From the NCBI GenBank assembly GCA_964540655.1, contig CAZINR010000009.1, positions 1-31,467 on the forward strand: 31,467 nucleotides of DNA, given 5' to 3'. Positions 16,185 to 22,323 of this stretch are shown one piece after another. Every line of letters begins with the position of its first letter. Within the stretch, counting starts at the first letter, position 1. The position numbers were made by a program, and so were the translations under genes. Under the pieces are notes generated by a model. That model worked only from the letters and a program-made list of their open reading frames with translations. It was not told where the DNA came from and did no database searches. This stretch comes from CAZQBY01 sp964540655. Its GTDB lineage: Archaea > Altiarchaeota > Altiarchaeia > JAFGQM01.

Positions 16185-16191
16185 ATCTGTT

Positions 16192-17379
16192 CTATCCCTC
16201 CCTCTTCCCAGCAACCTCGCTGGGAAGCCCCCACAGCTTGATAAAGCCCTCGGCCGACTTGTGGTCGAAGACGTCCTTCTTGTCGTATGTGGCAAGGCCC
16301 AGGCTGTAGAGGGAGTTGGGAGACTCCCGCCCCACGACCTGCGCGCTTCCTTTGTAAAGCTTCAGCTTGACCTTGCCGGTGACGTGCTTCTGCGAAGAGT
16401 CCAGATAAGCGCTCAAATCGTCCATGAGCGGGTCGAACCACAGCCCGTAGTAGACCATCTCCGCGAACTTCTGGTCTATGGCAGCCTTGAACGACTTCTG
16501 CTCCCGCGTGAGCACCATCCCTTCCAGATCCTTGTGCGCGGCTATGATTATTACCGCGGCCGGGGCCTCATATACTTCCCGGCTCTTGATTCCGACAACA
16601 CGGTCCTCTATCATGTCTATCCGGCCCACCCCGTGCTTGCCGCCGATTTTGTTGAGTGCGTCAATTAATTCCACGCCGCCCATCTTCTCGCCGTTCAGGG
16701 AGACGGGGACACCTTTCTCGAAGCCTATCTCGACGTATTCCGCCTTGTCCGGCGCCTTGTCCGGATCGGCGGTCCACTTGAACGCGTCGCTGGGCGGCTC
16801 GGTCATCGGATTCTCCAGAACACCGGCTTCTATGCTCCGGCCCCAGAGGTTCTCATCTAGGGAGTATGGGTTCTTGGATGTGACCGGGACAGGAATATGG
16901 TTCTTCTTCGCGTATTCTATCGCCTCCTCCCGCGTCATCCAGTTCTCCCGCACGGGGGCTATTATCTTGAGCTCCGGGTCCTGCGCGCGCACCCCCACGT
17001 CGAAGCGCACCTGGTCGTTGCCCTTTCCGGTCGCGCCGTGGGAGATGGCGTCTGCCCCCTCCCTCTTGGCTATCTCGACAAGGTATTTCGCAATCAATGG
17101 TCGGCCCAGCGCCGTCCCAAGGGGGTACTTGCCCTCATAGAGGGCGTTGGCCTTGATGGCCATCGAGATGTAATCCTTGAAGAATTCCTCCCGAACGTCG
17201 AGAGAGTATGTGGCGACTGCGCCCAGTTTCTTGGCCTTGTCCTCGATGGCCTTCAAATCGGTCTTGCCCTGCCCCAACTCAAGAGTAAGCGTGACCACGC
17301 CGGTCTTGTACTGGTCCTGCAACCACTTGACTGCCACGGAGGTGTCCAGACCTCCAGAATAAGCGAGGACAGTTTTCAT
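16192..17379 (-). CDS. argG: Argininosuccinate synthase (canonical)
   Basis: 395 residues from the ATG at 17379 (MKTVLAYSGGLDTSVAVKWL). It joins citrulline and aspartate with ATP. All family motifs are present: the PP-loop SGGLDTS, ALYEGKYPLGTALGRPLIAK, HGATGKGNDQVRFD, YSLDENLWGRSIEAG, and MIEDRVVGIKSREVYEAP. In-frame codons further upstream (to 17406) only add residues that precede the conserved start, and a TATA-like box (complement of 17404-17414) fits a start at 17379. It converges on the unknown gene at 15495, 7 bases between stops, and lies apart from argH, which is linked to the other paralogue. Confidence 0.95.
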   Translation of the reverse strand: MKTVLAYSGGLDTSVAVKWLQDQYKTGVVTLTLELGQGKTDLKAIEDKAKKLGAVATYSLDVREEFFKDYISMAIKANALYEGKYPLGTALGRPLIAKYLVEIAKREGADAISHGATGKGNDQVRFDVGVRAQDPELKIIAPVRENWMTREEAIEYAKKNHIPVPVTSKNPYSLDENLWGRSIEAGVLENPMTEPPSDAFKWTADPDKAPDKAEYVEIGFEKGVPVSLNGEKMGGVELIDALNKIGGKHGVGRIDMIEDRVVGIKSREVYEAPAAVIIIAAHKDLEGMVLTREQKSFKAAIDQKFAEMVYYGLWFDPLMDDLSAYLDSSQKHVTGKVKLKLYKGSAQVVGRESPNSLYSLGLATYDKKDVFDHKSAEGFIKLWGLPSEVAGKREG

Positions 17380-17500
17380 TACAAATGTCACAATGAAACC
17401 ACCCATTTAATAGGTGGAGGAATTGCAACCCCTTAAATTGCTCCCAAGCAAATAAAAAGTCGCTTCGCTCTAGGACACAAAGTCGGTGGTGGTTTTAGGA

Positions 17501-17968
17501 TTAGTGAAATGAATCTGAATAGCCCCCCAAATCTGTTTTCCAGTCAGTATGTTTAGAGCGTTCTCTCCATATTCTAAATACCTCTTTCTCATGCTTATCC
17601 AAAATCTGACGATCGCACTTATTCACTTTGCAAAAGTGCTCGATAACCTTGTTGATGTCGAGTTCTCCCTCGGATGCTTTGATTCTTGTGCGCCCCATAT
17701 GCTTCACTTGATGGCATCTGCTACATAGACATATTAAATCCATTAGTTTCTGTATCCTCTTTTTATCATCGTAGGCCCATAACTCATGGGCTTCGAATCT
17801 CTCGTCTGGACCCAATTCGTTACTCCCCCGCTCACATATTTCGCAAGCGTAGTTTGCTTTTTTGTATACGCTTTTCCTCAGAATATCCCAATTCTTCGCG
17901 TTGTTAGCTAGACTAAACTCCCACAAAGGCTCCGGAACCAGCTCTATTGTCAGCCTAAGATTTTTCAT
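17501..17968 (-). CDS. HNH endonuclease family protein
   Basis: 155 residues. The HNH zinc/metal core is complete: Cys42-x2-Cys45 (CEIC), His61 in EAHELWAYDD, and Cys82-x2-Cys85-His86 followed by His90 (CSRCHQVKH). The layout (NWDILRKSVYKKANYACEIC, EAHELW, QKLMDLICLCSRCH, VKHMGRTRI) matches a family of HNH proteins common on phages and plasmids. It follows the DEDDh exonuclease gene by 5 bases on the same strand, so the two are almost certainly co-expressed. Codon use is much richer in A+T than the arg genes beside it, pointing to horizontal arrival. Its target is unknown. Confidence 0.85.
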   Translation of the reverse strand: MKNLRLTIELVPEPLWEFSLANNAKNWDILRKSVYKKANYACEICERGSNELGPDERFEAHELWAYDDKKRIQKLMDLICLCSRCHQVKHMGRTRIKASEGELDINKVIEHFCKVNKCDRQILDKHEKEVFRIWRERSKHTDWKTDLGGYSDSFH

Positions 17969-17973
17969 TGAGA

Positions 17974-18564
17974 CTACAAACGTAAAATGTCGCGCTTCTT
18001 CAGTTCAAAGAAACATTTGGCACATGCCTCACTATCGTTCAAGGCGTTATGTGTTTCTTCAAATTCAATACCAAGTAGCTCACATAACTTTGGCAGTTTG
18101 GGAAACTTGTACCCGCCATCTGGTCCCCAGGGTATTTGACAGAAATCTGTTGACCCCTTCATAGTACAGAATTTATTAATATCTTTTAACCATTTTTGTT
18201 CATCTATGAATTCTAATCTACCTAATTCAGCGCCAACAATATTTTTGTCAAAATCCATATTGTGTGAAATCAGATACTCCGACTCCTTCAGTGCCATTAG
18301 GAAGCCATCGAGAACGCCCCTCAGAGGTTTACCCTCGCGCAAAGCCCTTTCATTGGTAATACCATGGTAGTTCGCTGCCTCCTCAGTAACTTCGAACCCA
18401 CAAGGCTTGATTATATGGCTGTTTCTTAGCAACTCGCCTTCAGATTCATCGTATCCTATCCACGCCAACTGTAATAAACGTGGCCAGTCTTTTGAGAACT
18501 CCGGTGGTTCTGGACGTGTTCTATCCAAAAAACTTGCCGTTTCGGTGTCAAAAATCAGGTACAT
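17974..18564 (-). CDS. DEDDh 3'-5' exonuclease (DnaQ-like)
   Basis: 196 residues. All three Exo motifs are visible: FDTET (Asp6, Glu8), SHNMDFDKN (Asp106) and HNALNDSEAC (His172, Asp177), the last giving the DEDDh type. NYHGIT and KLPKLCELLG are typical of phage- and plasmid-borne DnaQ-like exonucleases. No other domain is fused. It is the first gene of a two-gene unit with the HNH protein, and both are visibly A+T-rich. It could act in DNA repair, plasmid or phage replication or defence. A polymerase proofreading role is less likely because no polymerase gene lies nearby. Confidence 0.88.
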   Translation of the reverse strand: MYLIFDTETASFLDRTRPEPPEFSKDWPRLLQLAWIGYDESEGELLRNSHIIKPCGFEVTEEAANYHGITNERALREGKPLRGVLDGFLMALKESEYLISHNMDFDKNIVGAELGRLEFIDEQKWLKDINKFCTMKGSTDFCQIPWGPDGGYKFPKLPKLCELLGIEFEETHNALNDSEACAKCFFELKKRDILRL

Positions 18565-18756
18565 AGTGAGGTCAATGCAAATTCAAATAGAACTCGCTTG
18601 CGGTTAGTTAGGCTTATCATATTATTAAAAGCTAACCCCCATCTGAGCACTGGGCAGTGGCGCTTGTTATTTGTTTGAAAAACTTATAATCTTCTAGGCA
18701 TTCGATGCTTTGGGAATCGAACTTTGTCGGTTTAGGTGCCAGTCATAGGTAGAAGC

Positions 18757-18773
18757 TTGTAGTACCTAAAAAT
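18757..18773 (+). repeat. 17-base direct repeat, copy 1
   Basis: TTGTAGTACCTAAAAAT, identical to 18804-18820 and 47 bases from it start to start. It is followed by an AT-rich box (ATATATAAT), so the repeat plus box looks like a duplicated promoter. A related GTACCTAAAA recurs at 19041-19050. Confidence 0.75.
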
Positions 18774-18803
18774 ATATAATTTCTTAAGCTAGTATGTTAT
18801 ATT

Positions 18804-18820
18804 TTGTAGTACCTAAAAAT
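18804..18820 (+). repeat. 17-base direct repeat, copy 2
   Basis: Identical to copy 1. It runs into TTTTATACTTT, a TATA-like box centred about 23-26 bases before the ATG of the 42-codon ORF at 18848, so this copy probably forms that gene's upstream promoter element or operator. Confidence 0.75.
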
Positions 18821-18847
18821 TTTTATACTTTAACCTTCTAAATTAAC

Positions 18848-18976
18848 ATGGCACACGTAATGAGAAAGGAAATCAACGGGGGAACATACCTCTACCTGTA
18901 TGAATCCTATCGAGAAGGCGACAAAATCAGAAAGAGGTTCATCCGCTATCTCGGGGAAGAGCGTGTTTTGAGCTGA
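18848..18976 (+). CDS. 42-residue protein resembling a transposase N-terminus
   Basis: ATG at 18848 to TGA at 18976. The protein has the pattern GGTYLYLYESYREGDKIRKR-FIRYLGEE. This strand-strand-YLG pattern is typical of the first 40 residues of IS1634/IS4-type transposases, where a Tyr-rich hairpin is followed by RxRYLG. Nothing after the stop continues a transposase in this or another frame, so it is either a decayed remnant or a free-standing small protein with the same fold. The leaderless promoter and repeats upstream favour an expressed gene. Confidence 0.5.
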   Translation: MAHVMRKEINGGTYLYLYESYREGDKIRKRFIRYLGEERVLS

Positions 18977-19002
18977 TTCTGAATTTTACACTACATACCA
19001 TA

Positions 19003-19079
19003 GTTGCGCGCAGACGGGTCTTTTAAGGCAGGGTTGTGTGGTACCTAAAACCACAACAGAACCCCACCGCGCGCGCAAC
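19003..19079. repeat. Nested inverted repeats (possible structured RNA or recombination site)
   Basis: The outer 9-bp arms GTTGCGCGC and GCGCGCAAC are perfect complements. Inside, 19033-19042 pairs with 19050-19057 around a loop containing ACCTAAA, with a small bulge. The inner loop repeats the GTACCTAAAA core of the 17-base repeats upstream. Confidence 0.55.
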
Positions 19080-19123
19080 CTGACTTTAGACCGCAGATCA
19101 GAAACACCTTTGGATGTCCTAGA

Positions 19124-19137
19124 GGGGCGTCAGCCCC
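19124..19137. repeat. Hairpin GGGGC-GTCA-GCCCC
   Basis: A perfect 5-bp GC stem with a four-base loop, 260 bases before tnpB. Subterminal hairpins of this size mark the left ends of IS200/IS605-type elements, so this is a candidate left-end hairpin. No boundary can be proven from one copy. Confidence 0.4.
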
Positions 19138-19167
19138 GACCAAAAATATGCTAGAGTCAGACCACTG

Positions 19168-19191
19168 CTCACTCAGATTTGTATGAGTGAG
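19168..19191. repeat. Perfect 8-bp inverted repeat
   Basis: CTCACTCA (19168-19175) and TGAGTGAG (19184-19191) with an 8-base loop. It is another candidate left-end hairpin or operator for the tnpB element. Confidence 0.5.
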
Positions 19192-19360
19192 TACTAGAAT
19201 GCCTCTAGGAGCTATGTAATCGCTTCTGACAAGCCTACTCCCAGAAGTCTTCCAAGACTAAAAGTTCCAATTCTACCTCAGAACCGATATTGCGCGCAGC
19301 CTAGTTGGGAGTCTGAGACAGGGCACAACCCACCACTGCTCAGTGCTCATACCTTCCTCA

Positions 19361-19371
19361 GTTTTTAAATG
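19361..19371 (+). promoter_or_regulatory. TATA-like box of tnpB
   Basis: GTTTTTAAATG is centred about 32 bases before the ATG at 19397, leaving a very short leader. Confidence 0.4.
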
Positions 19372-19396
19372 CCCCTGGTGCGAGTTAAGTGGTAAA

Positions 19397-20467
19397 ATGC
19401 ACAGAACAATCAAACTCGTTCTACCTAGGGACGAGCGAATTGTAGAGACAATCAGACTTTATAATGAGGTTTGTAACTACTGCCTCCGCAAGGGTTTTGA
19501 ACTCATGACCTACAACAAGCTTAAGCTCCATAATTCCACCTACAGATGGATTAGGAAACAGTACCCACAACTCCAGAGTAGCCTCGTCTGTGCCGCTAGG
19601 GACCAAAGCAGTGACATGCTCAAGAGGGAAAAATTAAAGCGTTTACCAAAGAAGAAGCCCTCCTCTGGAATCCGGCTCAATTTACGCACCTTCACGCCAT
19701 TTCTCAAAAAAGGCTTTATCTCACTCTCCACAATCTCCGGAAGAATTAAAATTAGTGTTAAGATTCCTGATTATTTCATGGGGTACACAGACTGGAATAT
19801 TTCCTCTGCTACCCTATTGCTCAAGAAGGGGAGGATTTTCTTAAACCTAGTGGCAGAGACCGAAGCTCCAACCAAAATCAAACCAAACAAGGCTATCGGA
19901 ATCGACCGCGGAATCATCAACCCTGCCGTCACAAGCGATAATAGATTCTTCAACTCTCGTCACATTCGAGCAGTCAAAGGAAAGTACAGGTGGTTGAAGC
20001 AACAACTTCAGTCCAAAGGCACTCGTTCCGCCAAACGTTATCTCAGGAAACTCAGCGGAAGAGAACAACGGTTCATGAAGGATGTCAACCACTGTATTTC
20101 CAAACAAATAGCTGAAAGTGATGCGGATGTCTTCGTTCTAGAAGAACTTCACATCAAGCGAAGCAAGAAGAATGGCAAGCGTTTCAACAAGAAACTAGGG
20201 ACTTGGGCCTTCAAACAGTTCCAAGAGTTCCTCGAATACAAGGCCGAAGCACTCGGCAAGACCGTCGAATATGTGAGCCCAAAGAACACCAGCCAGCGAT
20301 GTAGTAAGTGCGGAGAAGTCAGGAAAGCCAACAGAAGAGGGGTGTGGTATCACTGTAAGAACTGTGGATTCGCACTCAACAGCGATTTAAATGCTGCTCG
20401 AAACATTCTCGCTCTTAGTAGACTCTTTGGGCGAGAGGCTGCTGTCAATCAGCCAATCGCGACGTGA
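19397..20467 (+). CDS. tnpB: TnpB RNA-guided endonuclease (IS200/IS605, IS1341-type)
   Basis: 356 residues from the ATG at 19397 (MHRTIKLVLP); an in-frame GTG at 19343 only adds unrelated residues. The split RuvC site is intact: Asp170 (IGIDRGIINPAV), Glu249 (VFVLEELHIKRS) and Asp330 (LNSDLNAARNI). The zinc finger has Cys302, Cys305, Cys320 and Cys323 (CSKCG and CKNCG). TnpB proteins cut DNA guided by an RNA made from the element's right end. No tnpA (HUH transposase) is present, so this is a tnpB-only element or a domesticated copy. Codons are more A+T-rich than in the flanking housekeeping genes, as for the nuclease pair upstream. Confidence 0.93.
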   Translation: MHRTIKLVLPRDERIVETIRLYNEVCNYCLRKGFELMTYNKLKLHNSTYRWIRKQYPQLQSSLVCAARDQSSDMLKREKLKRLPKKKPSSGIRLNLRTFTPFLKKGFISLSTISGRIKISVKIPDYFMGYTDWNISSATLLLKKGRIFLNLVAETEAPTKIKPNKAIGIDRGIINPAVTSDNRFFNSRHIRAVKGKYRWLKQQLQSKGTRSAKRYLRKLSGREQRFMKDVNHCISKQIAESDADVFVLEELHIKRSKKNGKRFNKKLGTWAFKQFQEFLEYKAEALGKTVEYVSPKNTSQRCSKCGEVRKANRRGVWYHCKNCGFALNSDLNAARNILALSRLFGREAAVNQPIAT

Positions 20468-20479
20468 CTTCACAGTCGC
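20459..20479 (+). ncRNA. Right-end hairpin, candidate TnpB guide RNA (omega RNA) region
   Basis: GCGACGTG (20459-20466) pairs with CACaGTCGC (20471-20479, one bulged A) around the loop ACTT, spanning the tnpB stop. In IS200/IS605 elements a hairpin here defines the right end, and the guide RNA covers the 3' end of tnpB and the right end. The guide would be read from the bases just beyond the element's end, probably near 20490-20510. The exact right end is not determined, and the RNA is inferred. Confidence 0.45.
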
Positions 20480-20526
20480 AAGCCCTAAAATCTAGTGGGC
20501 AATTGATGCCTTTATATTTCACTTTT

Positions 20527-20538
20527 TCCAAATAAAAG
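20527..20538 (+). promoter_or_regulatory. TATA-like box of uppS-dcd
   Basis: TCCAAATAAAAG is centred about 26 bases before the uppS ATG at 20558, predicting a leaderless mRNA. It marks the return to resident DNA after the TnpB element. Confidence 0.45.
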
Positions 20539-20557
20539 ACTGTCGTAGGGGTATTTC

Positions 20558-21232
20558 ATGAAGATTCCGAAGCATATAGCGCTGATTCCGGACGGAAACC
20601 GGAGGTGGGCCAGGCAAAAAGGGCTCAATCCCTGGGAGGGCCACAAGGCGGGCATAGAGAGGTTCAAGGAGTTCCTGGACTGGTGCTACGACATCGGGGT
20701 AGAGGAGGTGAGCGCTTACTCCCTGTCAAAGGAGAACTTGGACAAGCGCACGCCGACGGAGGTGAAATTCCTGTTCAAGCTATATGAAAATGGCTTCAAG
20801 GAATTGCTTTCATCCCCGAAGATAGTCGACCGCGGGGTAAGGGTGCGCTTCGCCGGCGATTTGAGCGCCTTCCCCAAGAGTCTGAAAATGCTGATTGAGA
20901 GGGTGGAAAGGGAAACCGGCAAGTACGGGAAGAGAAGACTCAACCTGTGCCTGAACTACTCTGGCAGGGGCGAGATACTGCGCGCTGTAAGAGAGCTCGT
21001 CGAGAGGGGGGAGAAGATAACCGAGGAGAACCTGGACGCGCATCTTCAGATAAAGAGCGCGCCTGATCTGCTGATTAGAACGGCCGAGAGCCGGATAAGC
21101 AATTTCCTGCTGTGGCAGTGCGCCTACAGCGAGCTGAACTTCTCGCCGAAACTGTTCCCCGATTTCACCCGCGAAGATTTGAAGCGCGCGATAGAGCAGT
21201 TCGCGAAGACCGAGAGGAGGTACGGCAAATGA
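20558..21232 (+). CDS. uppS: cis-prenyltransferase (undecaprenyl diphosphate synthase family)
   Basis: 224 residues. The archaeal enzyme extends geranylgeranyl diphosphate with isopentenyl diphosphate in cis to give the long polyprenyl carrier for glycan assembly. Motifs are HIALIPDGNRRWAR (catalytic Asp12), AYSLSKENL, LNYSGRGEI, and LLIRTAESRISNFLLWQ with Arg174 and Arg179 for diphosphate and Glu192 (AYSEL) for Mg. Length is a little short of the bacterial average. The gene overlaps the following dcd-family gene by ATGA. The carrier could serve glycosylation of surface proteins such as the pilins encoded later in the window, but that link is inference. Confidence 0.93.
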   Translation: MKIPKHIALIPDGNRRWARQKGLNPWEGHKAGIERFKEFLDWCYDIGVEEVSAYSLSKENLDKRTPTEVKFLFKLYENGFKELLSSPKIVDRGVRVRFAGDLSAFPKSLKMLIERVERETGKYGKRRLNLCLNYSGRGEILRAVRELVERGEKITEENLDAHLQIKSAPDLLIRTAESRISNFLLWQCAYSELNFSPKLFPDFTREDLKRAIEQFAKTERRYGK

Positions 21233-21717
21233 TACTCGGAAGGGGCGAGATATTGAGGCTGGTCAAAGAGAAAAAGCTGATAGAGGGGTTCGACGAATCC
21301 TGCCTTGAAGGAGCCGGCTACGATTTGAGGGTCGGAATGTTCTACGGCAACAGCGGCGACACTTTCCTGGGCAAAGAGGATAGAAGACTTCCCGATATCA
21401 AAGAGATTATGGAGGACGTGCTTCTTCTCAAACCAGGCGAATATGTCCTCATGGAGACGGTAGAAAGAGTGAACATGCCTTCCGACCTGATAGCGCGCGT
21501 ATTGAACCGGAGCTCCCTTTTCAGATGCGGTGCTTCGACTTTCAACGCTTTGGTGGACCCGGGATACAAGGGCAGGCTGACTTTCGGTCTGAAGAACATA
21601 TCCGGGCACGATTTCACTGTGAGGAGGGGGGCTCGCGTGGCGCAGATAGTGTTCGAGGAAGTCAGGGGCGAGACCAAAGGCTACACCGGGAAATACCAAG
21701 GCGGGAAGGTCGTTTAA
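21229..21717 (+). CDS. dCTP deaminase/dUTPase family protein with altered active site
   Basis: 162 residues from the ATG at 21229 (MILGRGEILRL), which overlaps the uppS stop. A GAGGAGG ribosome-binding site sits inside uppS at 21214-21220. The family fold is clear: SCLEGAGYDLRVG, NRSSLFRCGAS, LVDPGYKGRLTFGLKN and GKYQGG at the end. Aligned with E. coli Dcd through the conserved Gly (Gly115 here, Gly133 there), the deaminase glutamate (Glu138 in E. coli) falls on Gly120. The aspartate shared with dUTPases (Asp110) is kept. It is therefore more likely a dUTPase or another nucleotide phosphatase than a true deaminase. Its stop interlocks with that of amzA. Confidence 0.85.
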   Translation: MILGRGEILRLVKEKKLIEGFDESCLEGAGYDLRVGMFYGNSGDTFLGKEDRRLPDIKEIMEDVLLLKPGEYVLMETVERVNMPSDLIARVLNRSSLFRCGASTFNALVDPGYKGRLTFGLKNISGHDFTVRRGARVAQIVFEEVRGETKGYTGKYQGGKVV

Positions 21718-22247
21718 AGCTCTCTTTTTATCTTCTCGCGGCAGTCCTCGCAGAAGAACCGCTCTTTCGCATCCACCAGCATTATATTGTCCGAGAACGT
21801 CATCACGCACTCCTTGCCGCCGCAGTGCTCCAGCCCGAAGCAGTGGCCCAGCTCGTGCACCGCCTCCTTTACCGCACGCTCTTCGAGTTTCTCATAGCTC
21901 GACGGCTTCTCGTAGAACCGCTGGTCCAGGCGATATAAGGATATCAAGCAGATGCGACCGCCCTTCTGGGCCACGCCGAAGATGAAGTTCATATCGCCGA
22001 GGTAAATGTCCATGTTGCATACCGCCAGAACCTTGTCCGCCTTGAGGTTCTTGGCCATGGAATCCAGATAGGCGATCAGTTTGCTCGCATCGTACTGCTC
22101 CCGCTCTCTGTCATAAAGATCGTCTTTCAGAGTGGTTATGGGTGGGACCACCTCGACCCTAGAGAGGAAAGTGTTGCCGACTTCCTTCTTCAGATCCTCC
22201 AGTATCTTGTCGCTTACTTTCAGGACGGGGAGAATTACGATTGGCAT
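21714..22247 (-). CDS. amzA: Archaemetzincin zinc metalloprotease
   Basis: 177 residues, normal for archaeal archaemetzincin. The metzincin motif HELGHCFGLEHC (131-142) gives three histidine ligands and catalytic Glu132, followed by Cys147 and the VMTFS Met-turn (Met149). The structural zinc site typical of the family is complete with Cys142, Cys147, Cys166 and Cys169 (CEDC). The physiological substrate is unknown in archaea. It reads towards the dcd-family gene, the two TAA stops overlapping in TTAA. An AT-rich box near 22271-22280 is about 26-28 bases before the start. Confidence 0.94.
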   Translation of the reverse strand: MPIVILPVLKVSDKILEDLKKEVGNTFLSRVEVVPPITTLKDDLYDREREQYDASKLIAYLDSMAKNLKADKVLAVCNMDIYLGDMNFIFGVAQKGGRICLISLYRLDQRFYEKPSSYEKLEERAVKEAVHELGHCFGLEHCGGKECVMTFSDNIMLVDAKERFFCEDCREKIKREL

Positions 22248-22255
22248 CGGATAAA

Positions 22256-22304
22256 AGTTTCAAAGAAAAAGTTAAAAAACAAAGCCGCTTCGAATTGGAG
22301 CGGC
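22256..22304 (-). terminator. Intrinsic-type terminator after the zinc-ribbon membrane gene
   Basis: On the minus strand GCCGCT pairs with AGCGGC (22299-22304 with 22284-22289) around a 9-base loop, followed at once by a T-rich run (TTTGTTTTTTAAC). It lies between the stop of the gene at 22324 and the amzA start, with the T-run overlapping the amzA promoter. Confidence 0.6.
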
Positions 22305-22323
22305 CTTGCCTGCTCAAAGTGGC

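Larger units (their letters stand above)
18565..18847. other. Noncoding A+T-rich stretch with short repeats
   Basis: I see no gene here. It holds an inverted pair GGTTAG (18602-18607) and CTAACC (18632-18637), and a palindrome CACTG-GG-CAGTG (18648-18659) that resembles one at 19334-19345. It also holds two copies of a 17-base direct repeat and an inverted partial copy, TTTAGGTGCC (18731-18740), of the repeat's CACCTAAA-like core. Confidence 0.6.
18977..19396. other. Noncoding region dense in palindromes and repeats
   Basis: In these 420 bases I see no gene. It contains a nested stem (GTTGCGCGC 19003-19011 with GCGCGCAAC 19071-19079) enclosing a hairpin GTTGTG..ACCACAAC (19033-19057). There is also GGGGC-GTCA-GCCCC (19124-19137) and CTCACTCA/TGAGTGAG (19168-19191). 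Short direct repeats are TTGCGCGCAG (19004, 19290), ACCACTGCTCA (19161, 19332) and CAGAACC before GCGCGC (near 19057 and 19279). It may hold the left end of the TnpB element, a structured RNA, or both. Confidence 0.6.

Noticed and set aside
17380..17500. Additional small gene between argG and the HNH gene
   Set aside because: No start-stop frame of useful length with a promoter; the space holds the argG promoter and a short repeat.
18690..18740. tRNA fragment on the minus strand (AGTTCGATTCCC resembles a T-arm)
   Set aside because: The bases on either side of the loop do not pair as a T-stem and no acceptor or anticodon arm follows.
18757..18820. CRISPR array suggested by two identical 17-base repeats
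   Set aside because: Only two exact copies, too short, with a TATA-like sequence rather than a spacer after each; no cas genes in the window.
18644..19349. Terminal inverted repeats of a 700-base transposon
   Set aside because: The two similar sequences are each self-palindromic (CACTG..CAGTG), so their inverted relation is trivial; no target duplication seen.
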